From assembly GCA_945873015.1 (NCBI GenBank), contig CAMCBY010000156.1, positions 1 through 8,457 on the forward strand: DNA of 8,457 nucleotides, read 5' to 3'. Within the stretch, counting starts at the first letter, position 1, and each line of letters opens with the position of its first letter. The position numbers and the translations under genes were made by a program. The notes beneath the pieces are model-generated. The model had not been told where the DNA came from. It worked only from the letters and a program-made list of their open reading frames with translations, and did not search any database. Positions 1-6,450 of the stretch are shown piece by piece. This DNA is from Klebsiella pneumoniae. GTDB taxonomy: Bacteria > Pseudomonadota > Gammaproteobacteria > Ga0077536.

Positions 1-3000
1 TATCGATATCGGTGACGTCGATTTGGTGTGTCAGCTCGGTACCACCCGGAGCTTGTCGATGTTGCTGCAGCGAGTGGGTCGTTCCGGGCACGCGGTCGAT
101 GGCATCGCCCGTGGACGGCTGTTTCCGCAGACCCGCGATGAACTTATCGAATCCGTCGCACTGCTCGACATGGTCGCGCGCAACGAACTCGACAGCATTG
201 CCGTGCCGCCCGGGCCGCGCGATGTGCTGGCTCAACAGACCGTCGCCGAAGTGGCGATGGGCGCGCGCGGTGTCAGTGAATTGTTCGAAATGTTTCGCGC
301 CACCTGGCCTTTTCGAAACCTGCAGCGGCAGGAGTTCGATGCGGTCTTACGCATGCTTGCCGAGGGGTTCAGCTTTGGCCACGGCCGACGTTCGGCGTAT
401 CTGCACCTCGATGAAGTCAACGGGCATTTAAGCGCGCGACGCGGCGCCAAACTTACCGCCGTGACCTGCGGCGGCGCGATCCCGGACAATGCCGATTACG
501 ATGTCATCGCCGAGCCCAACGGCGAAAAAGTCGGCACGGTCAACGAAGATTTTGCGATCGAAAGTCTGCCGGGCAATATTTTCCAACTGGGCAACACCTC
601 GTGGCGCGTACTGCGTGTGGAGTCGGCCGGCCTGCGCGTCGAAGACGCCCACGGTGAACCGCCCAACATGCCGTTCTGGTTGGGCGAGGCGCCGTCACGC
701 AGCGCCGAGCTATCGTTTGCGGTGGCGCGCCTGCGCGAGTCGAGTGCACGGCTGATTGATGCTGGCGCGCGCAATGCTGACGTGCTGGCGCGCTCGTTCT
801 CTGTCATTGAAGGCGTTGGTCTAGTGGCTGCCCGCCAGGCCGCCGAATATCTGTTGACCGGTTACCTGGCGCTCGGCGCGATGCCGACCCAGAATACCTT
901 GGTGATGGAACGCTTTTTCGATGAATCGGGCGGCATGCAGCTCGTCATTCATTCGCCTTTTGGCAGCCGTCTCAACAAGGCCTGGGGCCTCGCACTGCGC
1001 AAGCGCTTCTGCCGTACCTTCAATTTTGAGTTGCAGGCCGCGGCGGTCGAAGACGCCATTGTTTTGTCACTCGGTGCGGTACACAGCTTCGCGCTCGACG
1101 AGGTGTGGCGTTACCTGCACGCTGACAGCGTGCGCGATGTGTTGATTCAGGCGGTATTGACCGCGCCCTTGTTCACCGTGCGCTGGCGCTGGGTGGCCGG
1201 CTGCGCGCTGGCCATCGAACGTTTCCGCGCCGGACGCAAGACCCCACCCCGCCTGTTGCGCATGAACGCCGAAGACCTCGCCGCGCTGGTGTTTCCCGAT
1301 CAACTGGCCTGTGCCGAGAATCTCGGCGGTCGCCGCGAGGTGCCCGATCACCCCTTGGTCAATCAGGCTATCGACGATTGTCTGCATGAGGCGATGGATA
1401 TCGAGGCGCTGGAACAACTGCTGCGCGATATCGCGCAGGGCAGCAAACAACTGGTGGCGCGGGATCTGACCGAACCGTCGCCGTTCGCGCTGCAGGTCTT
1501 GAATGCCAATCCCTATGCTTTTCTCGATGACGCTCCGCTCGAGGAGCGACGTACCCAGGCGGTCAGCAGCCGGCGCTGGTTGGACAGTTCGACGGCTAAG
1601 GATCTGGCGGCGCTCGACCCGGCGGCGATCGCGCGCGTGCGCGAGGAAGTGTGGCCGACCGCGCGCAACAGCGATGAACTGCACGATGCCTTGCTGCTGC
1701 TCGGTCTGGTCACGGCGCAGGAGCTGTCGCGCCTCAGCGATGCCGAAGACAGCGATGGCGCGTGGCTCGGCGCCGCCTTGCGCGATTTGATTGAGCGGGG
1801 GCGCGCGGTGGAGTGGGTCGGTGCGGTGAGCGGTTGGTGCGCCACCGAGAGGCGCCACGAACTGGCGGCACTCGAAGCCGACGCAAGCATACGCATGAGC
1901 GCGGCGGCTGCTGCTTACATCGCCAGCAGCGTACCAACGCGCGAGCAGGCCGTGACCGCCCTGGTGCGCAGTCGTCTGGAGATTGCCGGGCCGACCTCGG
2001 CTGCAACGCTCGCGAGTGGCCTGCCGTGCGAAGTGCGCGAGGTGGAACACGCCCTGCTCGCGCTCGAGCAGGGCGGTATTGCGCTGCGCGGTCATTTCAG
2101 CGAGGAATTTGCCGACGCGCAGCAGTGGTGCGAGCGCCGTCTGCTGGCGCGTATTCATCGCTACACCCTCAACCGCCTGCGCCAGGAAATTGAAGCGGTG
2201 CCGGCCGCCGTGTTCGTGCGCTTCCTGCTGGAATGGCAATGCGTGGCGCCAGCCGCGCGTGTCGAGGGCAGCGCCGGCTTGCAAGCGGTGTTGAGTCAGT
2301 TGTCGGGATTCGAGGCGCCGGTGGCGGCCTGGGAGAGCGAGATCCTGCCGCTGCGGGTACGCGGTTACGACAGCCGCATGCTTGATGAAGCAATTCGCGC
2401 GGGTCGTTATGTCTGGCTGCGCTTGAGTCCCAAACGCAGCAGCGCGCCGCGACTGGCTGGCACACTGCGCACTACCCCGGTCAGTCTGGTGGCACGCAGC
2501 GAATTATATGCATGGCTGGCGGTGGCCGGGCCCGACGAGGTTTGTCAGATCAGCAGCGCCGCGCGCCAGGTATTGGCGCACATCGAGCAGCGCGGTGCTG
2601 CGTTTTTCGATGACATCGTCGCCGCGCGCAGCCTGTTGCGCAGCCAGGTTGAAAACGCGCTGGACGAACTGGCGGCGGCCGGACTTGTGACCTGTGACAG
2701 TTTCGTTGGCCTGCGCGCCTTGACGACACCGGTGGCGCGACGTAATCCGCTCGGCCGACGCGGGCGCCGAACCACGGTGGCGGGTATCGAAGACGCTGGA
2801 CGATGGGATCGTCTGGTGCGTCCCGCAGCGCTGCTAGCCGACACGGATGAGGGGCTGGCCGAGGACACCGTTGAAGCCATCGCTAGAGTGCTGTTGCGTC
2901 GTTACGGGGTCGTATTTCGTCGCATCCTTGAACGCGAAGCGGCGCTGCCGCCGTGGCGATTGCTGTTACGCGCCTTGCGTCGTATGGAGTCGGCCGGTGA

Positions 3001-3355
3001 GATTCGTGGCGGGCGATTTGTTGCGAGCGCGAGTGGTGAACAGTTTGCCTTGCCTGATGCGGTGGCCGCGTTGCGCGAGTGCGCGCGAAGCGCCGACACG
3101 GGTGGAATCGTGCGCATTGCGGCGGTCGACCCGCTCAACCTGATCGGCAGCGCGTTGCCCGGCGCGCGCATTGCCGCACAGTCGAACCAGTATGTCGCAC
3201 TGCTGGGTGGTGAGCCGGTGGCGCAGAAGCGTGGCGACGAGATTGAGTTTCTGAAGAGCCTCGATACTGCCACCTCGCTGCGCGTACGCACCGCCCTGAT
3301 CGGCGCCCTCATGCCGCGTCAGAGCGGCCTGCGTTCGCGCCGACGCCTGTTCTGA
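1..3355 (+). CDS. lhr: Lhr-type ATP-dependent helicase, 5'-truncated by window edge
   Basis: Large helicase-related protein, an SF2 3'-5' nucleic acid translocase linked to DNA repair. The reading frame is open from base 2 (1117 residues visible) to TGA at 3353-3355 and has no true start here. It enters at helicase motif V (IDIGDVDLV), then motif VI QRVGRSGH at fragment residues 23-30 with its arginine finger. Next come the winged-helix region, the DEAD/H-associated domain (from about residue 145, with GGAIPDNADY), the family block SPFGSRLNKAWGLALRKRF (about 318-336), and a long C-terminal extension ending with the conserved DPLNLIG (from 1043). Adding the missing RecA1 half (roughly 380 residues, an inference from E. 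coli Lhr at about 1540) gives a full-length bacterial Lhr with its C-terminal domain, which in E. coli is reported to have uracil-DNA glycosylase activity. No frameshift is seen. glxK follows in the same direction after 69 bases. Confidence 0.95.
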   Translation, partial: IDIGDVDLVCQLGTTRSLSMLLQRVGRSGHAVDGIARGRLFPQTRDELIESVALLDMVARNELDSIAVPPGPRDVLAQQTVAEVAMGARGVSELFEMFRATWPFRNLQRQEFDAVLRMLAEGFSFGHGRRSAYLHLDEVNGHLSARRGAKLTAVTCGGAIPDNADYDVIAEPNGEKVGTVNEDFAIESLPGNIFQLGNTSWRVLRVESAGLRVEDAHGEPPNMPFWLGEAPSRSAELSFAVARLRESSARLIDAGARNADVLARSFSVIEGVGLVAARQAAEYLLTGYLALGAMPTQNTLVMERFFDESGGMQLVIHSPFGSRLNKAWGLALRKRFCRTFNFELQAAAVEDAIVLSLGAVHSFALDEVWRYLHADSVRDVLIQAVLTAPLFTVRWRWVAGCALAIERFRAGRKTPPRLLRMNAEDLAALVFPDQLACAENLGGRREVPDHPLVNQAIDDCLHEAMDIEALEQLLRDIAQGSKQLVARDLTEPSPFALQVLNANPYAFLDDAPLEERRTQAVSSRRWLDSSTAKDLAALDPAAIARVREEVWPTARNSDELHDALLLLGLVTAQELSRLSDAEDSDGAWLGAALRDLIERGRAVEWVGAVSGWCATERRHELAALEADASIRMSAAAAAYIASSVPTREQAVTALVRSRLEIAGPTSAATLASGLPCEVREVEHALLALEQGGIALRGHFSEEFADAQQWCERRLLARIHRYTLNRLRQEIEAVPAAVFVRFLLEWQCVAPAARVEGSAGLQAVLSQLSGFEAPVAAWESEILPLRVRGYDSRMLDEAIRAGRYVWLRLSPKRSSAPRLAGTLRTTPVSLVARSELYAWLAVAGPDEVCQISSAARQVLAHIEQRGAAFFDDIVAARSLLRSQVENALDELAAAGLVTCDSFVGLRALTTPVARRNPLGRRGRRTTVAGIEDAGRWDRLVRPAALLADTDEGLAEDTVEAIARVLLRRYGVVFRRILEREAALPPWRLLLRALRRMESAGEIRGGRFVASASGEQFALPDAVAALRECARSADTGGIVRIAAVDPLNLIGSALPGARIAAQSNQYVALLGGEPVAQKRGDEIEFLKSLDTATSLRVRTALIGALMPRQSGLRSRRRLF

Positions 3356-3424
3356 CCCGACCACCTCGGACTACATGCCGGGTAATCGCGCACACAGCGT
3401 GGGCGGGTGGTTAACATTGCCACC
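3356..3424. other. lhr-glxK intergenic gap
   Basis: Short 69-base spacer between co-directional genes. It holds no convincing hairpin followed by a T-run, no promoter hexamers at proper spacing, and no good ribosome binding site for glxK; the only G-rich stretch (3401-3410) is too far from the ATG. Its most likely role is a simple intra-operon spacer. Confidence 0.5.
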
Positions 3425-4570
3425 ATGAAAATCGTCATCGCGCCCGATTCGTACAAAGAATGTCTGAGCGCTGCCGAGGTCGCGGCTGCGCTGGCGACAG
3501 GCCTGCGCCGGGTGCTGCCACAGGCCGAAATTCTATGTGTGCCGCTGGCGGACGGCGGCGAGGGTACGTTACAGGCCTTGACCGCGGGGCCGCACGCGAG
3601 GCGCGTGACGGTGATGGTGAACGATGCGCTCGGCGCGCCCGTCGCCGCGCAGTATGGCGTGCTCGCCGATGGACGGACTGCGGTCATCGAAATTGCGGAA
3701 GCGATTGGACTGGACAAAGTCCCCCTGCAGAGCCGCTCGCCCCTCATGACCAGCAGCCACGGTGTCGGGCAACTGATCAGTGCCTGCCTTGATCACGGTT
3801 TGCGCCGACTCCTGATTGGCCTCGGTGGCTCGGCGACCGTCGATGGCGGTGCGGGCATGTTGGCCGCACTGGGAGTGCGGTTTCTGGACAGCGCCGGGTC
3901 GCCCTTACCCCTGCCGCTGACGGGGGGGCAGTTGGTCGATATCGCGGCACTCGACCTGACGGACCTCGACCCACGCCTCGCCGACACTCGCATCGAGATT
4001 GCCTGCGACGTCGATAACCCGCTGTGCGGTGCGCGCGGCGCCGCCGCGGTATTCGGCCCGCAAAAGGGCGCGAACGCTGCGCAGGTGCTGGTGCTCGATG
4101 AGGGGCTCAGACAACTGTATGCACTGCTGCAAGCCGCCCTCGGGCTCTCGGTGACGGAGCATCCCGGTGCCGGCGCGGCCGGAGGCCTCGGTGCGGCCTT
4201 GCTGCTGGTGCTTGACGCAGAACTTAAGTCGGGCGTCGAGGTGGTGATGGACGCACTCGGTCTCGAGCGGCTGGTCGCCGGCGCGACCCTGATCGTGACC
4301 GGGGAGGGGAGAGTGGATGCGCAGACCCTGTGCGGCAAGGCGCCGGCGGGTGTCGCGCGTCTTGCGCGCAGACTCAACATTCCGGTGATAGCCGTGGGTG
4401 GCAGTCTCGATGCCGTCGATGCCCTGCGTGAGTCCGACCTGTTCGACGCGATCGAGGCTGCGGTCGTGCGCCCCTGTTCTCTGTCCGAGGCTCTACGCGA
4501 TGCCGAGCCCAACCTGATTGATGCCGGAATACGCATCGGCATGTGGCTGCGTCTCCTGTCGCGAATTTAA
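3425..4570 (+). CDS. glxK: Glycerate kinase (GlxK/GarK family)
   Basis: Cytoplasmic kinase that phosphorylates D-glycerate with ATP (2-phosphoglycerate product in the E. coli GarK/GlxK family), feeding glyoxylate or glycerate carbon into glycolysis. The product is 381 residues, the same length as the E. coli paralogues. Visible signatures are the N-terminal MKIVIAPDSYKECLSA, PLADGGEGT (about 41-49), TSSHGVG and the glycine-rich IGLGGSATVDGGAGM (about 128-142), the block DVDNPLCGARGAAAVFGPQKGA, GAGAAGGLGAAL, and GEGRVDAQTLCGKAP. All are typical and nothing key is missing. ATG 3425 is chosen over the in-frame GTG at 3407 because the family begins exactly at MKIVIAPDS. No good Shine-Dalgarno precedes it, and no clear promoter is visible in the 69-base gap after lhr, so co-transcription with lhr is possible. 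GlxK and GarK cannot be told apart from sequence alone, and no glyoxylate-pathway genes are adjacent. Confidence 0.93.
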   Translation: MKIVIAPDSYKECLSAAEVAAALATGLRRVLPQAEILCVPLADGGEGTLQALTAGPHARRVTVMVNDALGAPVAAQYGVLADGRTAVIEIAEAIGLDKVPLQSRSPLMTSSHGVGQLISACLDHGLRRLLIGLGGSATVDGGAGMLAALGVRFLDSAGSPLPLPLTGGQLVDIAALDLTDLDPRLADTRIEIACDVDNPLCGARGAAAVFGPQKGANAAQVLVLDEGLRQLYALLQAALGLSVTEHPGAGAAGGLGAALLLVLDAELKSGVEVVMDALGLERLVAGATLIVTGEGRVDAQTLCGKAPAGVARLARRLNIPVIAVGGSLDAVDALRESDLFDAIEAAVVRPCSLSEALRDAEPNLIDAGIRIGMWLRLLSRI

Positions 4571-4590
4571 TAAATCACTTTAAGTACGGC

Positions 4591-4617
4591 GGCTGCTGTC
4601 TACGCGACAGATCGGCC
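4591..4617 (+). terminator. Possible weak hairpin downstream of glxK
   Basis: A perfect 5-bp stem CTGTC (4596-4600) / GACAG (4606-4610) closes a five-base loop. An outer GGC (4591-4593) / GCC (4615-4617) can pair across an internal loop. It lies 20 bases after the glxK stop, a sensible place for termination, but no T-tract follows, so a Rho-independent terminator is not established. Confidence 0.22.
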
Positions 4618-4665
4618 CTGCGCGCGGCAATGCGACTGGATTTCTTGGGTTTCTTTAAAAATTAA

Positions 4666-4677
4666 TACCGTTCGGTA
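4666..4677 (+). promoter_or_regulatory. Candidate HipB operator, site 1
   Basis: TACCGTTCGGTA: two 5-base arms TACCG/CGGTA in perfect inverted symmetry around TT, inside the AT-rich block. Its core CCGTTCGG followed by TAA matches the core of site 3 (CCGTACGG followed by AAA) at most positions, which suggests that one protein reads both. Confidence 0.45.
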
Positions 4678-4714
4678 AAAATATTTATCTAGAGTGCTGA
4701 ATTTATACGATTAC

Positions 4715-4726
4715 GATGGAACGGTA
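4715..4726 (-). promoter_or_regulatory. Candidate HipB operator, site 2 (half-conserved)
   Basis: Read on the minus strand this is TACCGTTCCATC, which keeps the left arm and centre of site 1 (TACCGTTC) and loses the right arm. Its centre (4720.5) is 49 bases from site 1 and 48 from site 3. Alone it would be unremarkable; the match and even spacing are the support. Confidence 0.3.
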
Positions 4727-4760
4727 GGAGATGATGGGGTTAAGCTAATTGGCAGAAACT

Positions 4761-4776
4761 ATTCCCGTACGGAAAT
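4761..4776 (+). promoter_or_regulatory. Candidate HipB operator, site 3, abutting the hipB start
   Basis: ATTCCCGTACGGAAAT is a 16-bp palindrome with only one mismatched pair (4764/4773) and a perfect CCGTACGG centre. It ends three bases before the hipB ATG (4780) and includes the only Shine-Dalgarno-like bases (GGA, 4771-4773), so a bound repressor would cover the translation start as well as block transcription. Confidence 0.55.
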
Positions 4777-4779
4777 ACT

Positions 4780-4998
4780 ATGTCGCCTGAAGAGCTGGGA
4801 CGAATGATTCGGTCAGAACGACGTCAACAGAAGCTGCGGCAGGGCGAATTGGCTGCATTGGCCGGGGTCGGGAATCGATTTCTTTCGGATCTCGAAAACG
4901 GCAAACCGACGGTCGAGCTCGGCCGTGCCATGCAGGTGCTCAACATGCTGGGGCTGACGGTGAGCGTGCGGCCGCGTGATTGGCGGGACCTCGAATAA
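4780..4998 (+). CDS. hipB: HipB-like HTH antitoxin/repressor
   Basis: Small 72-residue DNA-binding protein of the Xre/Cro family, HipB (y4mF-like) branch, expected to bind operators as a dimer and to complex the adjacent HipA. The helix-turn-helix is clear: QGELAALAGV (about 21-30) is helix 2 with the turn, NRFLSDLENGK (about 32-42) is the recognition helix, and PTVELGRAMQVLNMLGLTVSV supplies the last helix and the short C-terminal strand used for dimerisation in HipB. The tail ends RDWRDLE with Trp68; in E. coli HipB the C-terminal tail also carries a Trp that contacts HipA, and whether this one is equivalent is an inference. ATG 4780 is the only possible start, since the frame is stopped at 4741-4743 and no start codon lies between. 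hipA begins four bases after the stop, implying a coupled operon. Confidence 0.9.
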   Translation: MSPEELGRMIRSERRQQKLRQGELAALAGVGNRFLSDLENGKPTVELGRAMQVLNMLGLTVSVRPRDWRDLE

Positions 4999-5002
4999 AC
5001 CA

Positions 5003-6445
5003 ATGGCCACTTCCAGCCTGGATGTATTGATGAACGGTCGTTTGGCCGGTCGCTTGAGCGAATCGGCGGCGGGACTGTGGTCGTTTGTGTATGCGTCGAA
5101 GAGCGGTGCCCAGGGCGCTGAGCCACCCATCTCGCTGGCCTTGCCGCGGCGCCAGAACGTCTATCAGGGTGACCGCGTGCGCGCGGTGTTCTGCAATCTC
5201 CTGCCGGAGGGTGAGATCAGAGTGCGGCTGGCGCAGAGCCTCGGCATCTCGGAGCGTAATGACTTTGCCTTGTTGGCCAGACTGGCGGGCGATTGCCCCG
5301 GAGCGCTCAGTCTGCGGCCAGCCGATGGCGGCGCGGTAGAACGGCGTGCCCCTCGCGAACTCGATAGCGTTGAACTGCGTAATGCCATCGCCATCCTGCC
5401 GATGCACCCCTTACTTGCGGAGGCCGACGGTCTGCGGGTGACCTTGCCGGGTGAGTTCGACAAATTGCCGGTGCGTTTTGCCGACGGCGTCGTGAGCCTC
5501 ATGCTCGATGGTCAGTTGACCACCCATATCCTGAAACCGGCGCGACCGGCTTTGCGCGAGTCGGTGATGAACGAGGCCTACACCACCCACCTGGCGGCAG
5601 CTTTCGGTCTGCCGGTGGCCCCGTGCGAGGTCATTCACGGCCAGGTGGCGGTGTTATGTGTGACGCGCATCGACCGTCGCGCGACGGAAGCGGTCAACGC
5701 GTTGCACATGGAAGACTTCTGTCAGATTGCGGGGCTCAACCCCCATGAAAAATTCGCCCGCGAGGGTGGCCTCGGATTACATGACATCGCCCGTATGTTG
5801 CGCGACCTGAGTGCGTGTCCGGCGGCGGATCTGCGTGCCCTCGTGCAATGGACAATCTTCAGTTTTCTGGTCGGATTTGGCGCAGGGCACGCCAAGCAGT
5901 TGGCGCTGCGCTATGAGAGCCATGCACCGCGTCTGGCACCGTTTTTTGGTCTGTGGTCGACGCATGTTTATCCGGGCATGAACTACCGCATGGGTTTCCC
6001 TGTCGGGGGCGAGGACCGGCCGGATTGGATGACGGTCGGACGCTGGCACGAGTTCGCTCGTCAGATTGGTGTGCGCGGCAGTTATGTCATCGAGCAGTTG
6101 CGGGATGCGGCGCTGAGTCTGCCGCAACTGGCCGCCGAGGTTGAAGATCGCTTCCAACGCCACAACGGCTACGCCGCCATCGTGAAACAGATCCGGGCGC
6201 TTATTGACCAACGCGCGCGCCAGTTACTGGTGTCACTGGAAGCGGAATTGTCCAAAGCGCGGGCGGCGGAGGTGGAAGTGGTCGCGCCATCCGAGACCGC
6301 GGTTGCGCAGCTTGAGGTTGCCGTCGCCGAGGAACTGCCAGAGACACCGGCGCCTGTCGCGGCGGCCGTTGAGGCCCCGCCAGCGAAACCCGCCGCAAGG
6401 CGCAAGCGGGCGAGCGACAACCAGATCAGCCTGCTACCGGAATAA
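5003..6445 (+). CDS. hipA: HipA-family protein, predicted catalytically dead (pseudokinase)
   Basis: 480-residue HipA-fold protein encoded directly after hipB. Active HipA is a Ser/Thr kinase that targets glutamyl-tRNA synthetase or related substrates. Family landmarks are in order: the HipA N-terminal domain (SLDVLMNGRLAGRL; LPEGEIR; FALLARLAGDCPGAL), the core ATP-site lysine in THILKP (K178), VTRIDRR (D224), HMEDFCQIAGL, and GGEDRPDW with WHEFARQIGV. The catalytic positions are changed: the usual DxHxKN reads AGHAKQ (A294, Q299), the usual PFYDI reads PFFGL (G316), and the activation motif SxAGAQxK reads TLPGEFDK (147-154). It should bind HipB but is unlikely to phosphorylate. E. coli HipA is 440 residues; here an Ala/Pro/Glu-rich tail (about 412-480) ends with a basic RRKR patch. 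ATG 5003 is preferred over the GTG at 4976 inside hipB because MATSSLDVLMNGR fits the family start. Confidence 0.9.
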   Translation: MATSSLDVLMNGRLAGRLSESAAGLWSFVYASKSGAQGAEPPISLALPRRQNVYQGDRVRAVFCNLLPEGEIRVRLAQSLGISERNDFALLARLAGDCPGALSLRPADGGAVERRAPRELDSVELRNAIAILPMHPLLAEADGLRVTLPGEFDKLPVRFADGVVSLMLDGQLTTHILKPARPALRESVMNEAYTTHLAAAFGLPVAPCEVIHGQVAVLCVTRIDRRATEAVNALHMEDFCQIAGLNPHEKFAREGGLGLHDIARMLRDLSACPAADLRALVQWTIFSFLVGFGAGHAKQLALRYESHAPRLAPFFGLWSTHVYPGMNYRMGFPVGGEDRPDWMTVGRWHEFARQIGVRGSYVIEQLRDAALSLPQLAAEVEDRFQRHNGYAAIVKQIRALIDQRARQLLVSLEAELSKARAAEVEVVAPSETAVAQLEVAVAEELPETPAPVAAAVEAPPAKPAARRKRASDNQISLLPE

Positions 6446-6450
6446 GCGCG

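Larger units (their letters stand above)
4571..4779 (+). promoter_or_regulatory. hipBA leader / promoter-operator region
   Basis: This 209-base gap contains the control region of hipBA. By hand count, bases 4651-4714 have 16 G/C in 64 (25%), in sharp contrast to the GC-rich genes on both sides. It holds three related sites with a CCGTWCGG-type core (4666-4677, 4715-4726 reversed, 4761-4776) and a tandem TACGATTACGAT repeat (4706-4717). I could not find a convincing -35/-10 pair; weak -10-like hexamers such as TACGAT lack a good partner. HipB proteins classically bind several operators upstream of their own gene, so autoregulation is the natural reading. Confidence 0.6.

Noticed and set aside
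23..25. TTG as start of the Lhr protein
   Set aside because: The frame is open to base 2 and encodes helicase motif V residues before it; this is an internal leucine of a gene entering from the left.
1067..2284. 405-codon open frame on the minus strand inside lhr
   Set aside because: Fully antisense to a well-conserved Lhr frame; its translation is Arg/Gln/His-rich without recognisable motifs. Long antisense frames are expected in GC-rich genes.
3360..3411. ACCACC ... GGTGGT inverted repeat between lhr and glxK
   Set aside because: Six-base arms about 40 bases apart with no T-run; too weak to call a terminator or operator.
3419..3427. GCCACCATG before glxK looks like a eukaryotic Kozak context
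   Set aside because: Chance; all surrounding genes are bacterial and nothing else suggests eukaryotic translation.
3793..4542. 249-codon open frame on the minus strand inside glxK
   Set aside because: Ser/Arg/Pro/Ala-rich shadow of a convincing, full-length glycerate kinase.
5003..6445. Annotating hipA as an active persistence kinase
   Set aside because: Family membership is clear, but the residues needed for catalysis and Mg binding are substituted, so the usual toxin label would mislead.
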